64,000 nucleotides of DNA from Streptoalloteichus hindustanus. GTDB lineage: Bacteria > Actinomycetota > Actinomycetes > Mycobacteriales > Pseudonocardiaceae. The DNA lies in the NCBI RefSeq assembly GCF_900129375.1, contig NZ_FQVN01000011.1, forward strand, positions 85,460 through 149,459. The letters are read 5' to 3'. Shown one piece after another: positions 10,901 to 18,520 of this stretch. A model generated the notes under the pieces. It had not been told where the DNA came from, did no database searches, and saw nothing but the letters and a program-made list of their open reading frames with translations. A program made the position numbers and the translations under genes. Numbering within the stretch: position 1 is the stretch's first letter; every line of letters begins with the position of its first letter.

Positions 10901-13241
10901 CCACCCACGCCATGAAGACGTCGAGCTGCCGGGGCGTGGTGGGCGGGAGCCCGTCGACCCGGACGTGGTCGAACAGCGGTCTGGCCCGCTTGACCACGCC
11001 GGGCGCGAAGAGGCCGATCTTCGGCGAGCCGTCGGGCGTGGTGCGCAGGCCGCCGTTGACGCCCAGGTGCGCCCGCAGGGCGCTGGCCAGCGCGACGAGC
11101 TGGCCGGGGTCGTGCGTCACCCGCACCTCGGTCAGCGGGCCGATCCGCTCGACGAGCGGGTGGGTCCGCCCGATGAGCTCGGAGATCTGCTGCGCCCGCG
11201 CCTGCCACAGCCGGGTCCGGCCGGAGCGGATGTCGGTCAGCGCCTCGCGCATCCACGCCTCGGGACGGCGGGACAGCTGCTCCACCTCCTCCGCGAGCTG
11301 GCGCAGGCGTCGCTGGAGCTGCGCGCGGGCGGAGGCGTCGAGCCGGCTCACGGCGCCGAACGCGGCGTGGTGCTTCAGCGGCTCGTGCTGCTGGTCGTTC
11401 GCGACCGCCGTCCGCTCCGCGGCCGCGAGGTCGGCGAAGGCGTCCGGCCGGGGCAGGACGGCCAGATCCAGCAGCCGCCGCCGGGATTCCGGCTCGTCGG
11501 CGGAAAGCTCGGCGTCGAGCAGGTACCCACGCCACTCCAACACCTCGTTCGTCCGAAGTGGACAGTCCTCTTCGGACCCGACGGCCACGTGCGCGGCGAT
11601 CCACCCGAACCGCTGGGCGTCCCCCTGGTGCTGCCGGGCGATCGCGGCCAGGGTTCCGCGGTACCCTGCCCGGACGTGTTCGCGCACCTCGTGTTCCCGG
11701 GCGTCCACGAGCTGGCGGTACAGGCCCGCGCGCTCCCGACGGAGTTCGTCGATGGTGTCGAGACACTGACGAATGGCGTTTTCCGCCGCTACCGGGTCGT
11801 GCTCGCTCGCGGTGGCCGCGATGCGCTCGACAGCCACCTTGAGATCCGACATGTCCTCCCGGGACGTGCCCACCACGGCGACGGACAACGGCTTGATCTC
11901 GTCGGGAAGCTTGTCGCGAACCTCTTTGAGGGCGCGGTCAGTGTGGGCGGTCACCAGCACCCGCTTGCCCTGGGCCAGAAGGTGCGACAACAACGCCGCC
12001 GCGGTGTGGGTCTTCCCGGTGCCGGGCGGGCCCTGGACCAGGGTCTGGGCCTGCGCGTCGACCTGCCGGATGACGCGGAGCTGGACGTCGTTGACGGGCA
12101 ACGGAAGGAAGGGGTCGTCGTCCACGACGACCATCGCGCCCTCACCGGACCGGTTCTCCGCCGCGGGGCGGTGATCCGGGTCGACCAGCGGCAGCAGGCC
12201 GTCCGGCACCTCGCCGGCCTCGCCGATCTGCTCCAGGATGGTCTCGAAGATGTCCACGAGCCCCTGCTGCGACCGCTTCCGCAGGACGAGGGCGGGCGCG
12301 AACGTGGCGACCGCACGGGGCGACGGCGTCGGCGCGTCGTCCTCGTCGCGGTACTCGCCCTCGGCGTCCATCGTGTGCACGAGGCGGCGAACCGAGGCCG
12401 CGACCATCTCCCGGTGCAACGGATGGGCCTCGGAATCCCTGGCCTCCGCCCGAACATCCTTGATGTGCGGGGAACTGGTCAGCCTCGGGTCGAGCATGTC
12501 CAGCTCGACCGCGATCCCGTCGAACGACTCGACGCGCTCGACGGTGAGCCGCCCGCTCGCGTCGTCGAACCGGATGGCGGCCGGCGCCGTGAGGAGGTGC
12601 CGCCGCACGGCGGGGCCGGTGGGCGGCTCCCAGGCCAGACAACCGGCGCCCACAACGAGTTCGAGCTCCTCAAGGTTCCCGCTCGCCGACATGTACGTGG
12701 AGAACAACTCGCTGTACAGGTCGCGAACAGGGCGGTCGAGCAGCTCCTGGCTCGCCCACTCCTGCCAGCGCTCCAACCACTTCTGGTAGCGCTTCCGAAC
12801 ATCCGGGTGCTCGTCCAGGGTCAGGCGCCGGCTGGCTCGTTGGTCGCCCTCCCCGTGACTTTCCTTCTCCCCCTTGCCAACCGCCGTGATGCTCTCGCGC
12901 AACGCCGGCGGGTTGTGGGGATCGTCCAACGGCCCATCCAGCCACCTGGCAAGCGTGTTCTCCGGGGCCGGCGGCTCAAGGCGAGGAACCCGGTCGACGG
13001 TGAGCACCGCCGCGTCCGGCTGCGGATCAGCGCTCCGGTGGGCCGACATCACCGCCGGGTGCTCGGGAACGCCCTCCAACCACAGAACGGAACCATCCCG
13101 GCGGTAGGCGTCCACGGTGCGCACGGGCTCGTTCCGCAACTGCTGCGCCCGAATGAGAAACTCGAACAGGCGCCTGACGCGATCAACCAGCGGCCCCCGC
13201 GAAGCACCCGCGTCGCCCTGCTCAAGACCCCCGCCACTCAC
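7929..13241 (-). CDS. Large SF1 helicase with Vsr/DUF559-like nuclease domain
   Basis: Protein of 1770 residues, probably a nucleic-acid remodeller and nuclease in phage or plasmid defence. Residues ~400-1320 form a UPF1-like SF1 helicase. Walker A is QGPPGTGKTHTAAALL (~404), then a long charged helical insertion, then motif II VVVDEASQAGLEASF (~1095) with GDDKQVSP, and motif VI YNVAASRAKDQMWVF. A Vsr/DUF559-type nuclease domain follows, with DLVVVGAKTRLAIECDGDAWHG (catalytic-type D...ECDGD, ~1432) and GWQFFRIRESAFY. A Glu/Val/Pro-rich linker with short VQEPVAV repeats (~1530-1590) leads to a C-terminal region with a DUF3320-like look. It is the promoter-distal flank of the defence island, 144 bases downstream of the second helicase. 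The substrate is unknown. Confidence 0.85.
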   Translation of the reverse strand: MSGGGLEQGDAGASRGPLVDRVRRLFEFLIRAQQLRNEPVRTVDAYRRDGSVLWLEGVPEHPAVMSAHRSADPQPDAAVLTVDRVPRLEPPAPENTLARWLDGPLDDPHNPPALRESITAVGKGEKESHGEGDQRASRRLTLDEHPDVRKRYQKWLERWQEWASQELLDRPVRDLYSELFSTYMSASGNLEELELVVGAGCLAWEPPTGPAVRRHLLTAPAAIRFDDASGRLTVERVESFDGIAVELDMLDPRLTSSPHIKDVRAEARDSEAHPLHREMVAASVRRLVHTMDAEGEYRDEDDAPTPSPRAVATFAPALVLRKRSQQGLVDIFETILEQIGEAGEVPDGLLPLVDPDHRPAAENRSGEGAMVVVDDDPFLPLPVNDVQLRVIRQVDAQAQTLVQGPPGTGKTHTAAALLSHLLAQGKRVLVTAHTDRALKEVRDKLPDEIKPLSVAVVGTSREDMSDLKVAVERIAATASEHDPVAAENAIRQCLDTIDELRRERAGLYRQLVDAREHEVREHVRAGYRGTLAAIARQHQGDAQRFGWIAAHVAVGSEEDCPLRTNEVLEWRGYLLDAELSADEPESRRRLLDLAVLPRPDAFADLAAAERTAVANDQQHEPLKHHAAFGAVSRLDASARAQLQRRLRQLAEEVEQLSRRPEAWMREALTDIRSGRTRLWQARAQQISELIGRTHPLVERIGPLTEVRVTHDPGQLVALASALRAHLGVNGGLRTTPDGSPKIGLFAPGVVKRARPLFDHVRVDGLPPTTPRQLDVFMAWVEATRSLGALDRAWPDGVHVPAEDTLREHLQWHVTEFEQLQRVLRLAEALHTEEQHLAQAKLPRPDWTDLAAVRTYAEVVDATTAADARLTAASRLAAVEEALAEAARWADAAPTVHRMLSAVRQRNHDEYAASYRRVERLADVRRVAERRDQLGARLTAAAPALCEAIAGNPSAAEWDDRLAGFTEAWAWAATGAWVAEQGAADVNGLQAEVTRVEERIRREVTRLAAERAWRHAVAPDRLTGQARADLKQYSYLVQRLGKGTGKYAAKQRADIRRAMDRCRPAVPVWIMPIYRIAEQLRIQPDMFDVVVVDEASQAGLEASFLQYLAPKIVVIGDDKQVSPAAVGVDQQQLRDLAAHYLADDRYRASWQDPQRSLFDEAKMRYGSLLTLVEHRRCVPEIIGFSNRVAYEPDRIRLIPVRQYGNDRLDPIRVVHLPDGYTRGTTNKVNPVEVDAIVGQIEKCLADPRYDGLTFGVISLLGTAQARAIEKRLLERVPPEELRARDLRCGDSADFQGSERDVMFLSMVVAPEPGQRLGALTRDLYVQRYNVAASRAKDQMWVFHSVALSDLGNPEDMRFQLLDYCYGVVNRARNAEGGQGAGLVPEDQRVEPFDSLFEQRVYNRLVERGYTVIPQYPVDPYRLDLVVVGAKTRLAIECDGDAWHGPDAYERDLHRQRDLERCGWQFFRIRESAFYVDQAAVLEDLWARLRELDVHPSGWTAGDVVVDDVPAPEVAEPEVAEPNPDAGQVREGVREGVVLDQVEDTSPPVLESPVEEAVTLEKPVTVQEPVAVQEPVAVEETEPVAVAVKATPPVDAGAAAPYEEFAGVLPAVTEASQQELVTGLRAIVAVEGPVVGHRAHSAYLKASGARRTGRLIANALDEALTAAVAQGVLVEDDPLGDSVVRSRTYRLPDQPLARVRQPGPRPFDQIPPHELAVALARAAQERGWQDEEGLCRAALATFGLKRLTASIRARLEAALPVARDSGPGELQQ

Positions 13242-13385
13242 GGCGCCCCCCGTCGTCTCCGAACCCTCCCATGATCGTATCCTGCCGAACGTCTTCCCCG
13301 GTTTTCCCGCTCACGGCTCACCAGAGCAGTCCAATGACTATGCCCGAGTGCAACCTCATGCGTCAGCCGTCGCAGACGAACGTAA

Positions 13386-15422
13386 TCAACGAGGTGTGGA
13401 GTCAGGCAGACGTGCGGACAGCACGTCGAAATAGCGATTTTGCGCCCAAGCCCTGCGATCACCGATGACGTAGAGGCGCCGCTTGGCCCGGCTGACAGCG
13501 ACGTTGAGCAGGTTGGGTTTACTGGCCGCCCAACGTCGCGCACCATGACGTTGGGGATCGCTCCCCAGGACGAGGATCACGATGTCCGCCTGTTTGCCCT
13601 GCGCGGTGTGAATGGTGCCGGCAACCAGGCCCGGGTAGCGCTCCGCCCTGGAGCGCACGCGGCGCGCAATGTCCCGGAAGGGGGCGATCACCATCACCTG
13701 TGCCATGTCGAACCGCAGGTCACGCAACACGGTGAGGATCCGGTCCAGGTGCCGCCCCTCGTCCGGAATCCAGTGCCCCTGCGATCCGCTCGAAACAACA
13801 TTGATCCACTTCGACGGCGGGAGGGACGGAAACTTCTCCCGGAATCTTCCCGAATTCTTCTCGTTCGTCCCGTTGATCATGAGACCGCCGTAGGCGATGT
13901 CATTGACAATACCGAACATGGGTCCGTCGCACCGACGGTGAACGGTCAGCGGCGCTCCAACCCATATCTTCCCGTCATCTTCGGGCAGCCAGGTCCCCAG
14001 AGGAGTAAGCCGGTCCGCCAGGCGCTGGACAGAGGTCCGGCAACTCAGCCACTGCTCGTCGACACCGTGGTCAAGCCGAATAGCCTGCTCGGCGCGGAAA
14101 GGCAGCGTCGTGATCGGTTCCAGCTGGAGGGGATCACCCACGACCACTGCGCGCTTCGAGCGCCAGAGCGCGCCCACCGCGCTCTGCGGCGTCGCCTGAC
14201 CCGCCTCGTCGACGAGCAACCACCCCAACGTCTCCCTACCCAGATGAGCGAAGAGACGAGCGAACGAGGCGAACGTGGTGGACACCACCGGAACAACGAA
14301 GAAGAGCGCACGCCACGCTGCCAGCGCGGCGTCCTCCGGGAGGTCACGCGGCGCTTCCCCCGACAGCAGGTCCATGGCGCCCTGAAGGCTTTGCCGCATC
14401 TGGGTGGCAGCGTGCTGAAGAAAGGCCTTGTGCAACCGCAACGCCGCCAGGAACAGACTCGTCCGAGCGTCGTTCCACGCCGGGTCCGTCCACAGCGCCG
14501 ACTTTTCGCGATGCTCTCTGTTTTTCCACCAGGTTTCGTCTGGGAAATGGCGCCCGAGCGCCGCCCGGGCGGAGTGCAGCGAGGCCCGTACGTCGGCCAA
14601 CTCCTGCTCCCAACGACGTAGCGCCTCCTGCTGGGCGACGGCGACGTGAGTGAGGCGACGGACATCCTCGCTCAGCCGAGAGTGGTCGGCTCGCAGCGCC
14701 AGGAGCGTTTGGTCAGCCACAGTGACGTCATGAGCCAGAACGCCGTCGCGCTGCCGCCACTCCCGCATCGCGCTGCCCCACGTTGTCAGCCATTCCAGCA
14801 ACCCTGGCCGAAAGCTCTGGTGCTCAACACGCAGTCGATGACGACGTTCTCTCTCAGCCTGCCAGTCGCTCCTGACGCGCTCCGCTTCCTCAGCATGTGA
14901 CCGCACTTCGGCGATCTGCTGTTGGACGTTTCCAAGAGATTCCTGAGCCAGGAGGCGCTCACTCTCGACGTGTGCCTCCCGTCCGAGGAGATCGTAGACA
15001 CACTGCCGCTCCGCCTGGCACGACGCTGCCCGAGCCAACGCCTCGTGGAACGCGGACACCGCCTCGAACCACGAGCACGACGGCGGTGTCACCTCATATT
15101 CCTTCAGGATCGCCCACAGTCCATATCGCGGGTCGTCCGCGACTCGGACACCAGAAGCAAGGAGATCTTCGACGGATTCGACCGCGTCCTCGGGTCTGCG
15201 GTACCAGCAGGCGTCCACAAAACGTCCCCGGTTCTTCTTGTTACCCAAACGCGCCGCGACCAACGCCCACCCCGAGCCGGTGGAATCGCGACTCCCGCCG
15301 CCCCCTCCGGTCCTCATCCGCGGCGTCACGCTCAGCGAGTTCAACGTCGAGGAGTGCGGAGGCGACCCCCGGGAAGTATCCGAGCTGTTCCGCTTCCTCA
15401 CGCCAGCTGTCGTCGATCGCAC
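13386..15422 (-). CDS. SF1 helicase, C-terminal two thirds (separated by frameshift from the part at 15241-16656)
   Basis: This frame carries the second half of a UPF1-like SF1 helicase: a long coiled-coil arm, motif II GWLLVDEAGQATPQSAVG, motif III GDPLQLEPI, motif V TIHTAQGKQADIVIL and motif VI LNVAVSRAKRRLYVIGDR. It has no Walker A. That motif lies in the overlapping upstream frame, so the two frames are one broken gene. Recognisable protein starts at GWALVAARLGNKKNRGRF (~15265). The ~55 residues before it (Ser/Gly/Arg-rich) are simply the wrong frame of the other part. Dropping one base from the C-run at 15301-15305 would join the frames. As it stands this half could be made alone only from an internal start. 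Confidence 0.75.
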   Translation of the reverse strand: MRSTTAGVRKRNSSDTSRGSPPHSSTLNSLSVTPRMRTGGGGGSRDSTGSGWALVAARLGNKKNRGRFVDACWYRRPEDAVESVEDLLASGVRVADDPRYGLWAILKEYEVTPPSCSWFEAVSAFHEALARAASCQAERQCVYDLLGREAHVESERLLAQESLGNVQQQIAEVRSHAEEAERVRSDWQAERERRHRLRVEHQSFRPGLLEWLTTWGSAMREWRQRDGVLAHDVTVADQTLLALRADHSRLSEDVRRLTHVAVAQQEALRRWEQELADVRASLHSARAALGRHFPDETWWKNREHREKSALWTDPAWNDARTSLFLAALRLHKAFLQHAATQMRQSLQGAMDLLSGEAPRDLPEDAALAAWRALFFVVPVVSTTFASFARLFAHLGRETLGWLLVDEAGQATPQSAVGALWRSKRAVVVGDPLQLEPITTLPFRAEQAIRLDHGVDEQWLSCRTSVQRLADRLTPLGTWLPEDDGKIWVGAPLTVHRRCDGPMFGIVNDIAYGGLMINGTNEKNSGRFREKFPSLPPSKWINVVSSGSQGHWIPDEGRHLDRILTVLRDLRFDMAQVMVIAPFRDIARRVRSRAERYPGLVAGTIHTAQGKQADIVILVLGSDPQRHGARRWAASKPNLLNVAVSRAKRRLYVIGDRRAWAQNRYFDVLSARLPDSTPR

Positions 15423-16656
15423 CCCGGGCGGGAATCTCGTTCGTCACATTCTCGACGGCACCGTTGTTCGCCGAAGCCACGACGATTTCGAACCCGGTGA
15501 ACTGTGGCTTCCACACATGGACCACCCGGTTGAAGTCACCGGTCTTCCAGCGGCGCTGGCCATCGAACGCCTCACGTGGGTGGGACAACTCGGCCAACCT
15601 GCGCGCCCGCTCCACGACCAACGCGGCCACAAGGTCGCGCAGCATCGTGGTCTTCCCGGTGCCTGGGGGACCGTTCACACCGAAGACACCAGGGCGCGAA
15701 TCCAGGAGTTGCAGCACACTGCTCACCGCGAGCTGCTGACTCAACGCCAACGGATGCTCCGACCTGCTCGGCCACCGACCCAGTGGAACCTTCCTCGGCG
15801 CAGTGGCCTCCAACACCGTGTCGAGTCGATCCCGCACATCCACCCGGCGTGCCGTGTCCACTTCGGCGTTGGAGCACAGGTAATCACTCAGCGCGGTACC
15901 GACGTCTCCCGACTTGACCGCGTCGGCGACAGCGGCGAGATCATCGGCAATAAGACTGTTGAGGAAGTCGTGCCCGTCGGTGTTGTAGGCGTTACGCCTG
16001 GCCACGATCTGGCTGTGGATTCGGATCTCGGCGGGCGGCGACGGCAGGACATGTCGGGCCTGGACCAAGTCGACAGCAGCGGCAAGACATTCGTCGAGAA
16101 CGCACTGACACAAGGGCCGGCCCACGACATGCCCCCGCCCTCGCAACTGCTCAGCCTCGCTGTCAGCCGGGTCGGGCGCCACCAGGTCGGCGAAGGAGGC
16201 ACTGAACTCGGCCATCGTCAGGTCAAAGCCAGACAACCATCCGGGCGTTCCCGGCCCAGGGCTCCACGCGCGCCCCGTCGCCCAGGCGCAGCTCGACAGG
16301 ATCTCGGAACCGATCAGTGGCCGTCCCTCAGCGGAAACCACGAACGCGGCGACCGCGCTCTCCCCCGCCGGGCGCTCGTCGAAACTCTCCGCATCGGTGG
16401 TGAACACCTTGGCCAACACGTCGAACACCGATTCCAGGGAGTAGGTCCCCAGATAGACCACGTGGCGCCAGGTCTGGTCCTTCCGAAGTCGCACCTTCGC
16501 GAGCTCGTGCGCGGGCTCCCACGGCAACGGAGCACCGGGCTCAACCGCGTACACCCATCGTTCGCGGCTCACCTTCTCGACCTTCTGAGGACTGAACATC
16601 TCCAGGGTGCGCCAGAAGCGGATGATCTCGGCCCGCTCTGCGTCCGTTCCCAACAC
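15241..16656 (-). CDS. SF1 helicase, N-terminal third with Walker A (frameshifted)
   Basis: N-terminal part of the same helicase. It contains IIRFWRTLEMFSPQKVEKV near the start, a ~300-residue non-ATPase region, and the Walker A FGVNGPPGTGKTTMLRDLV. It then runs into an out-of-frame tail (RRGRRESRFHRLGVGVGRG) and stops at 15241. The GTG at 16656 is preferred, with GGAG nine bases upstream; the open frame extends to 16767, but that extra part looks like non-coding promoter DNA. On the other side of the ~220-bp promoter region lies the divergent DUF4365 gene. The joined product would be about 1100 residues. Without the downstream motifs this fragment could not be a working helicase. Confidence 0.72.
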   Translation of the reverse strand: MLGTDAERAEIIRFWRTLEMFSPQKVEKVSRERWVYAVEPGAPLPWEPAHELAKVRLRKDQTWRHVVYLGTYSLESVFDVLAKVFTTDAESFDERPAGESAVAAFVVSAEGRPLIGSEILSSCAWATGRAWSPGPGTPGWLSGFDLTMAEFSASFADLVAPDPADSEAEQLRGRGHVVGRPLCQCVLDECLAAAVDLVQARHVLPSPPAEIRIHSQIVARRNAYNTDGHDFLNSLIADDLAAVADAVKSGDVGTALSDYLCSNAEVDTARRVDVRDRLDTVLEATAPRKVPLGRWPSRSEHPLALSQQLAVSSVLQLLDSRPGVFGVNGPPGTGKTTMLRDLVAALVVERARRLAELSHPREAFDGQRRWKTGDFNRVVHVWKPQFTGFEIVVASANNGAVENVTNEIPARGAIDDSWREEAEQLGYFPGVASALLDVELAERDAADEDRRGRRESRFHRLGVGVGRGAFG

Positions 16657-16874
16657 CAGCCTCGGCTCCGTTCTCCCGCCACGCTGCCCGCGAAACGCGA
16701 AGATAGCGCAGGGTAGTTGTATCGATACCGATGACTGGGTAAAAGCCAGCGAGAGCCGCTCCCCCACGTCACCGTCCGTTGCTCCGAACGGGTGAATGTG
16801 GGGTGCTCCGTGTCGGTGGGTGCGAGGTTGTGGGGTCGAATACGGCTTCGTACGACTGTCGGGGGAACGAGACC
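16657..16874. promoter_or_regulatory. Divergent promoter region with palindrome GTATCGATAC
   Basis: 218 bases between the divergent SF1 helicase and DUF4365 genes. A perfect 10-bp palindrome, GTATCGATAC, is at 16719-16728, in the more AT-rich part, and could be an operator. I found no confident -10/-35 boxes. Confidence 0.4.
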
Positions 16875-17390
16875 GTGGGGATGACTCTGGACCGGAGACA
16901 ACACCAGGGGTTGTTCGGCGAGGTCTTCGTTCGGGCGCTCGCGGTGGCCGCCGGGCTGACGGTGGCGAAGACCGACCCCGACGTGACTGGTGACGACTTC
17001 CTCTTCGGCTATCCGGGGCAGCTCGCGGGCACCTACTTCCCCCGGATCGAGGTTCAGGTCAAGTCGTGGTCCCGCCCCAACAACGGGAGCCCCTTCTGGC
17101 GCTATCCGATGAAGGTGGAGCACTACAACAACCTGGTCTACAGAACCCTGATCCCCCGGTTCCTCATCCTGGTCATCGTTCCCGAGAACGCCGACCAGTA
17201 CGTCATCGGGACACACGGACACCTCCGTCTCCAGCACGCCGCCTACTGGGCCTCCTTCACCGGCAGGCCTGAGATCGACCCGAGGAGACGGTCGACGGTG
17301 ACCGCCGAGGTGCCCCGCACGAACCTCCTCACCGCCGGGAAGCTCGTGGAGTTGTTCGAGGACTCGCCCCCGGGGGAGGTGCTCTTCTGA
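16875..17390 (+). CDS. DUF4365 domain protein, predicted PD-(D/E)XK-type nuclease
   Basis: Protein of ~170 residues whose N-terminal part matches the DUF4365 pattern: QHQGLFGEVFVRALAVAAGL, then DVTGDDFLFG with candidate catalytic Asp, then RIEVQVKSWSRP, where the E-x-Q-x-K core resembles the second half of a PD-(D/E)XK site. The GTG at 16875 is preferred because GGGGGA lies eight bases upstream; an ATG at 16881 is close behind. The reading frame stays open back to 16779, but that extension is not family-like. The stop overlaps the next start (TGATG), so the two genes are made together. Family knowledge suggests a nuclease-like fold; the actual activity is unproven. Confidence 0.78.
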   Translation: MGMTLDRRQHQGLFGEVFVRALAVAAGLTVAKTDPDVTGDDFLFGYPGQLAGTYFPRIEVQVKSWSRPNNGSPFWRYPMKVEHYNNLVYRTLIPRFLILVIVPENADQYVIGTHGHLRLQHAAYWASFTGRPEIDPRRRSTVTAEVPRTNLLTAGKLVELFEDSPPGEVLF

Positions 17391-18520
17391 TGGCGACCCC
17401 ACTGGACATCGACGAGCTGGGCAGCGTCCTCCCGAGGAACGCGGCCCGGTACCTCGCCGCCACGGGATGGCGGGCGACCACCTCCTACAGCGTCGCGGCG
17501 GTGTGGTCGCGGGAGATCGACGGGGCCACGGTGGAGGTGCTGCTCCCTTCCACATCCGACCTCGGCGACTACCCCGCCAGGATCGCGGACGTCCTGCGCA
17601 CCCTGGCCGTCGTGGAGGATCGGGACAGGCACGACATTCTGTACGAGCTTCGCTTCCCGTTGGTCGACGTGACGTACATCCGGACCATGCCGGAAACACC
17701 ATCCGGAACGACGTTGCTGCACGAGGGTTTCAAGGCGATCAGCGGTGTGAAGGACCTGTTCCTCGCCGCGGCGACCACTGCGGCGCCCGAGATGCGGCAA
17801 CCGGTCCTCCCGAACACCAAGCCTCAGGCTGTCTGGGACTTCATGAACCAGGTTCGCCTTGGCCTGACCCGCAAGGGCAGCTACGTCCTCCGCGTCGAGA
17901 CCCTGCTCGACGACAACGACCGGCTTCCCGTGACCCCCAGAAACGTCGTCCGACATCTCTACGGCGCGACGCGAACCGCCCTCAACGCGGCCGAGGAGAG
18001 CGGTAACAGGAGCTTTGCGGCCTTCGCGGAGCAGACCGAGGCAGGGGTGTCGGCGCACCTGTGCGAGGCGCTGGCCGAGATCGGTGGCAACCACCGGAGC
18101 CCCTTCGACCTCAGCTTCACCTGGTCGCGGGCCGATCCCGTGACCGACGAGGAGACTCCGGACCTGTCCTTCGAGAGGCGGCACATCGAGCGACTGCGTG
18201 AGGCCGGCAGGTACCTCCGCGATCTCCCGACCATCAGGGAAGTCACCTTGCGGGGCAAGGTCATCGCGCTCCGGAACACGGCCCCGGACAGGCATCACGG
18301 CATCATCGAGGTGGACGGCGTGGTCGCGGCCGAGGACCAGCCCCGGGAGCGACAGAAGTACCTCGTGCACCTTCCGCCTCAGCACTATCCGTTGGCTGGC
18401 TCCGCCCATCTCAACGAGAAGGACGTCGTGGTCACGGGCTCCCTGAGAACATGGGGCCGCCAACCGGAGATCGTTCAGGTCACCTCCTTCGCTGTCGTCA
18501 CGCCGGATTCACTGTTCTGA
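17390..18520 (+). CDS. Unrecognised 376-aa protein coupled to the DUF4365 gene
   Basis: I do not recognise this family. The protein is soluble, with no signal peptide or membrane segment. Residues ~1-100 look alpha/beta (LDIDELGSVLPRNAARYLAATGW). The middle is helical with many charged residues. The last ~90 residues have an alternating strand pattern (EVTLRGKVIALRN, IIEVDGVVA, KDVVVTGSLRTWG, IVQVTSFAVV) that could be a small OB-like barrel, which is inference only. It is translationally coupled to the DUF4365 gene by a one-base overlap, so the pair is likely a functional unit. Its 3' end overlaps the convergent drmB by 12 bases. Confidence 0.75.
   Translation: MATPLDIDELGSVLPRNAARYLAATGWRATTSYSVAAVWSREIDGATVEVLLPSTSDLGDYPARIADVLRTLAVVEDRDRHDILYELRFPLVDVTYIRTMPETPSGTTLLHEGFKAISGVKDLFLAAATTAAPEMRQPVLPNTKPQAVWDFMNQVRLGLTRKGSYVLRVETLLDDNDRLPVTPRNVVRHLYGATRTALNAAEESGNRSFAAFAEQTEAGVSAHLCEALAEIGGNHRSPFDLSFTWSRADPVTDEETPDLSFERRHIERLREAGRYLRDLPTIREVTLRGKVIALRNTAPDRHHGIIEVDGVVAAEDQPRERQKYLVHLPPQHYPLAGSAHLNEKDVVVTGSLRTWGRQPEIVQVTSFAVVTPDSLF

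Noticed and set aside
8763..13274. Very long open frame (1503 codons) on the plus strand
   Set aside because: It is antisense to the 1770-aa helicase, shows no family motif and is a product of high GC in which stop codons are rare.
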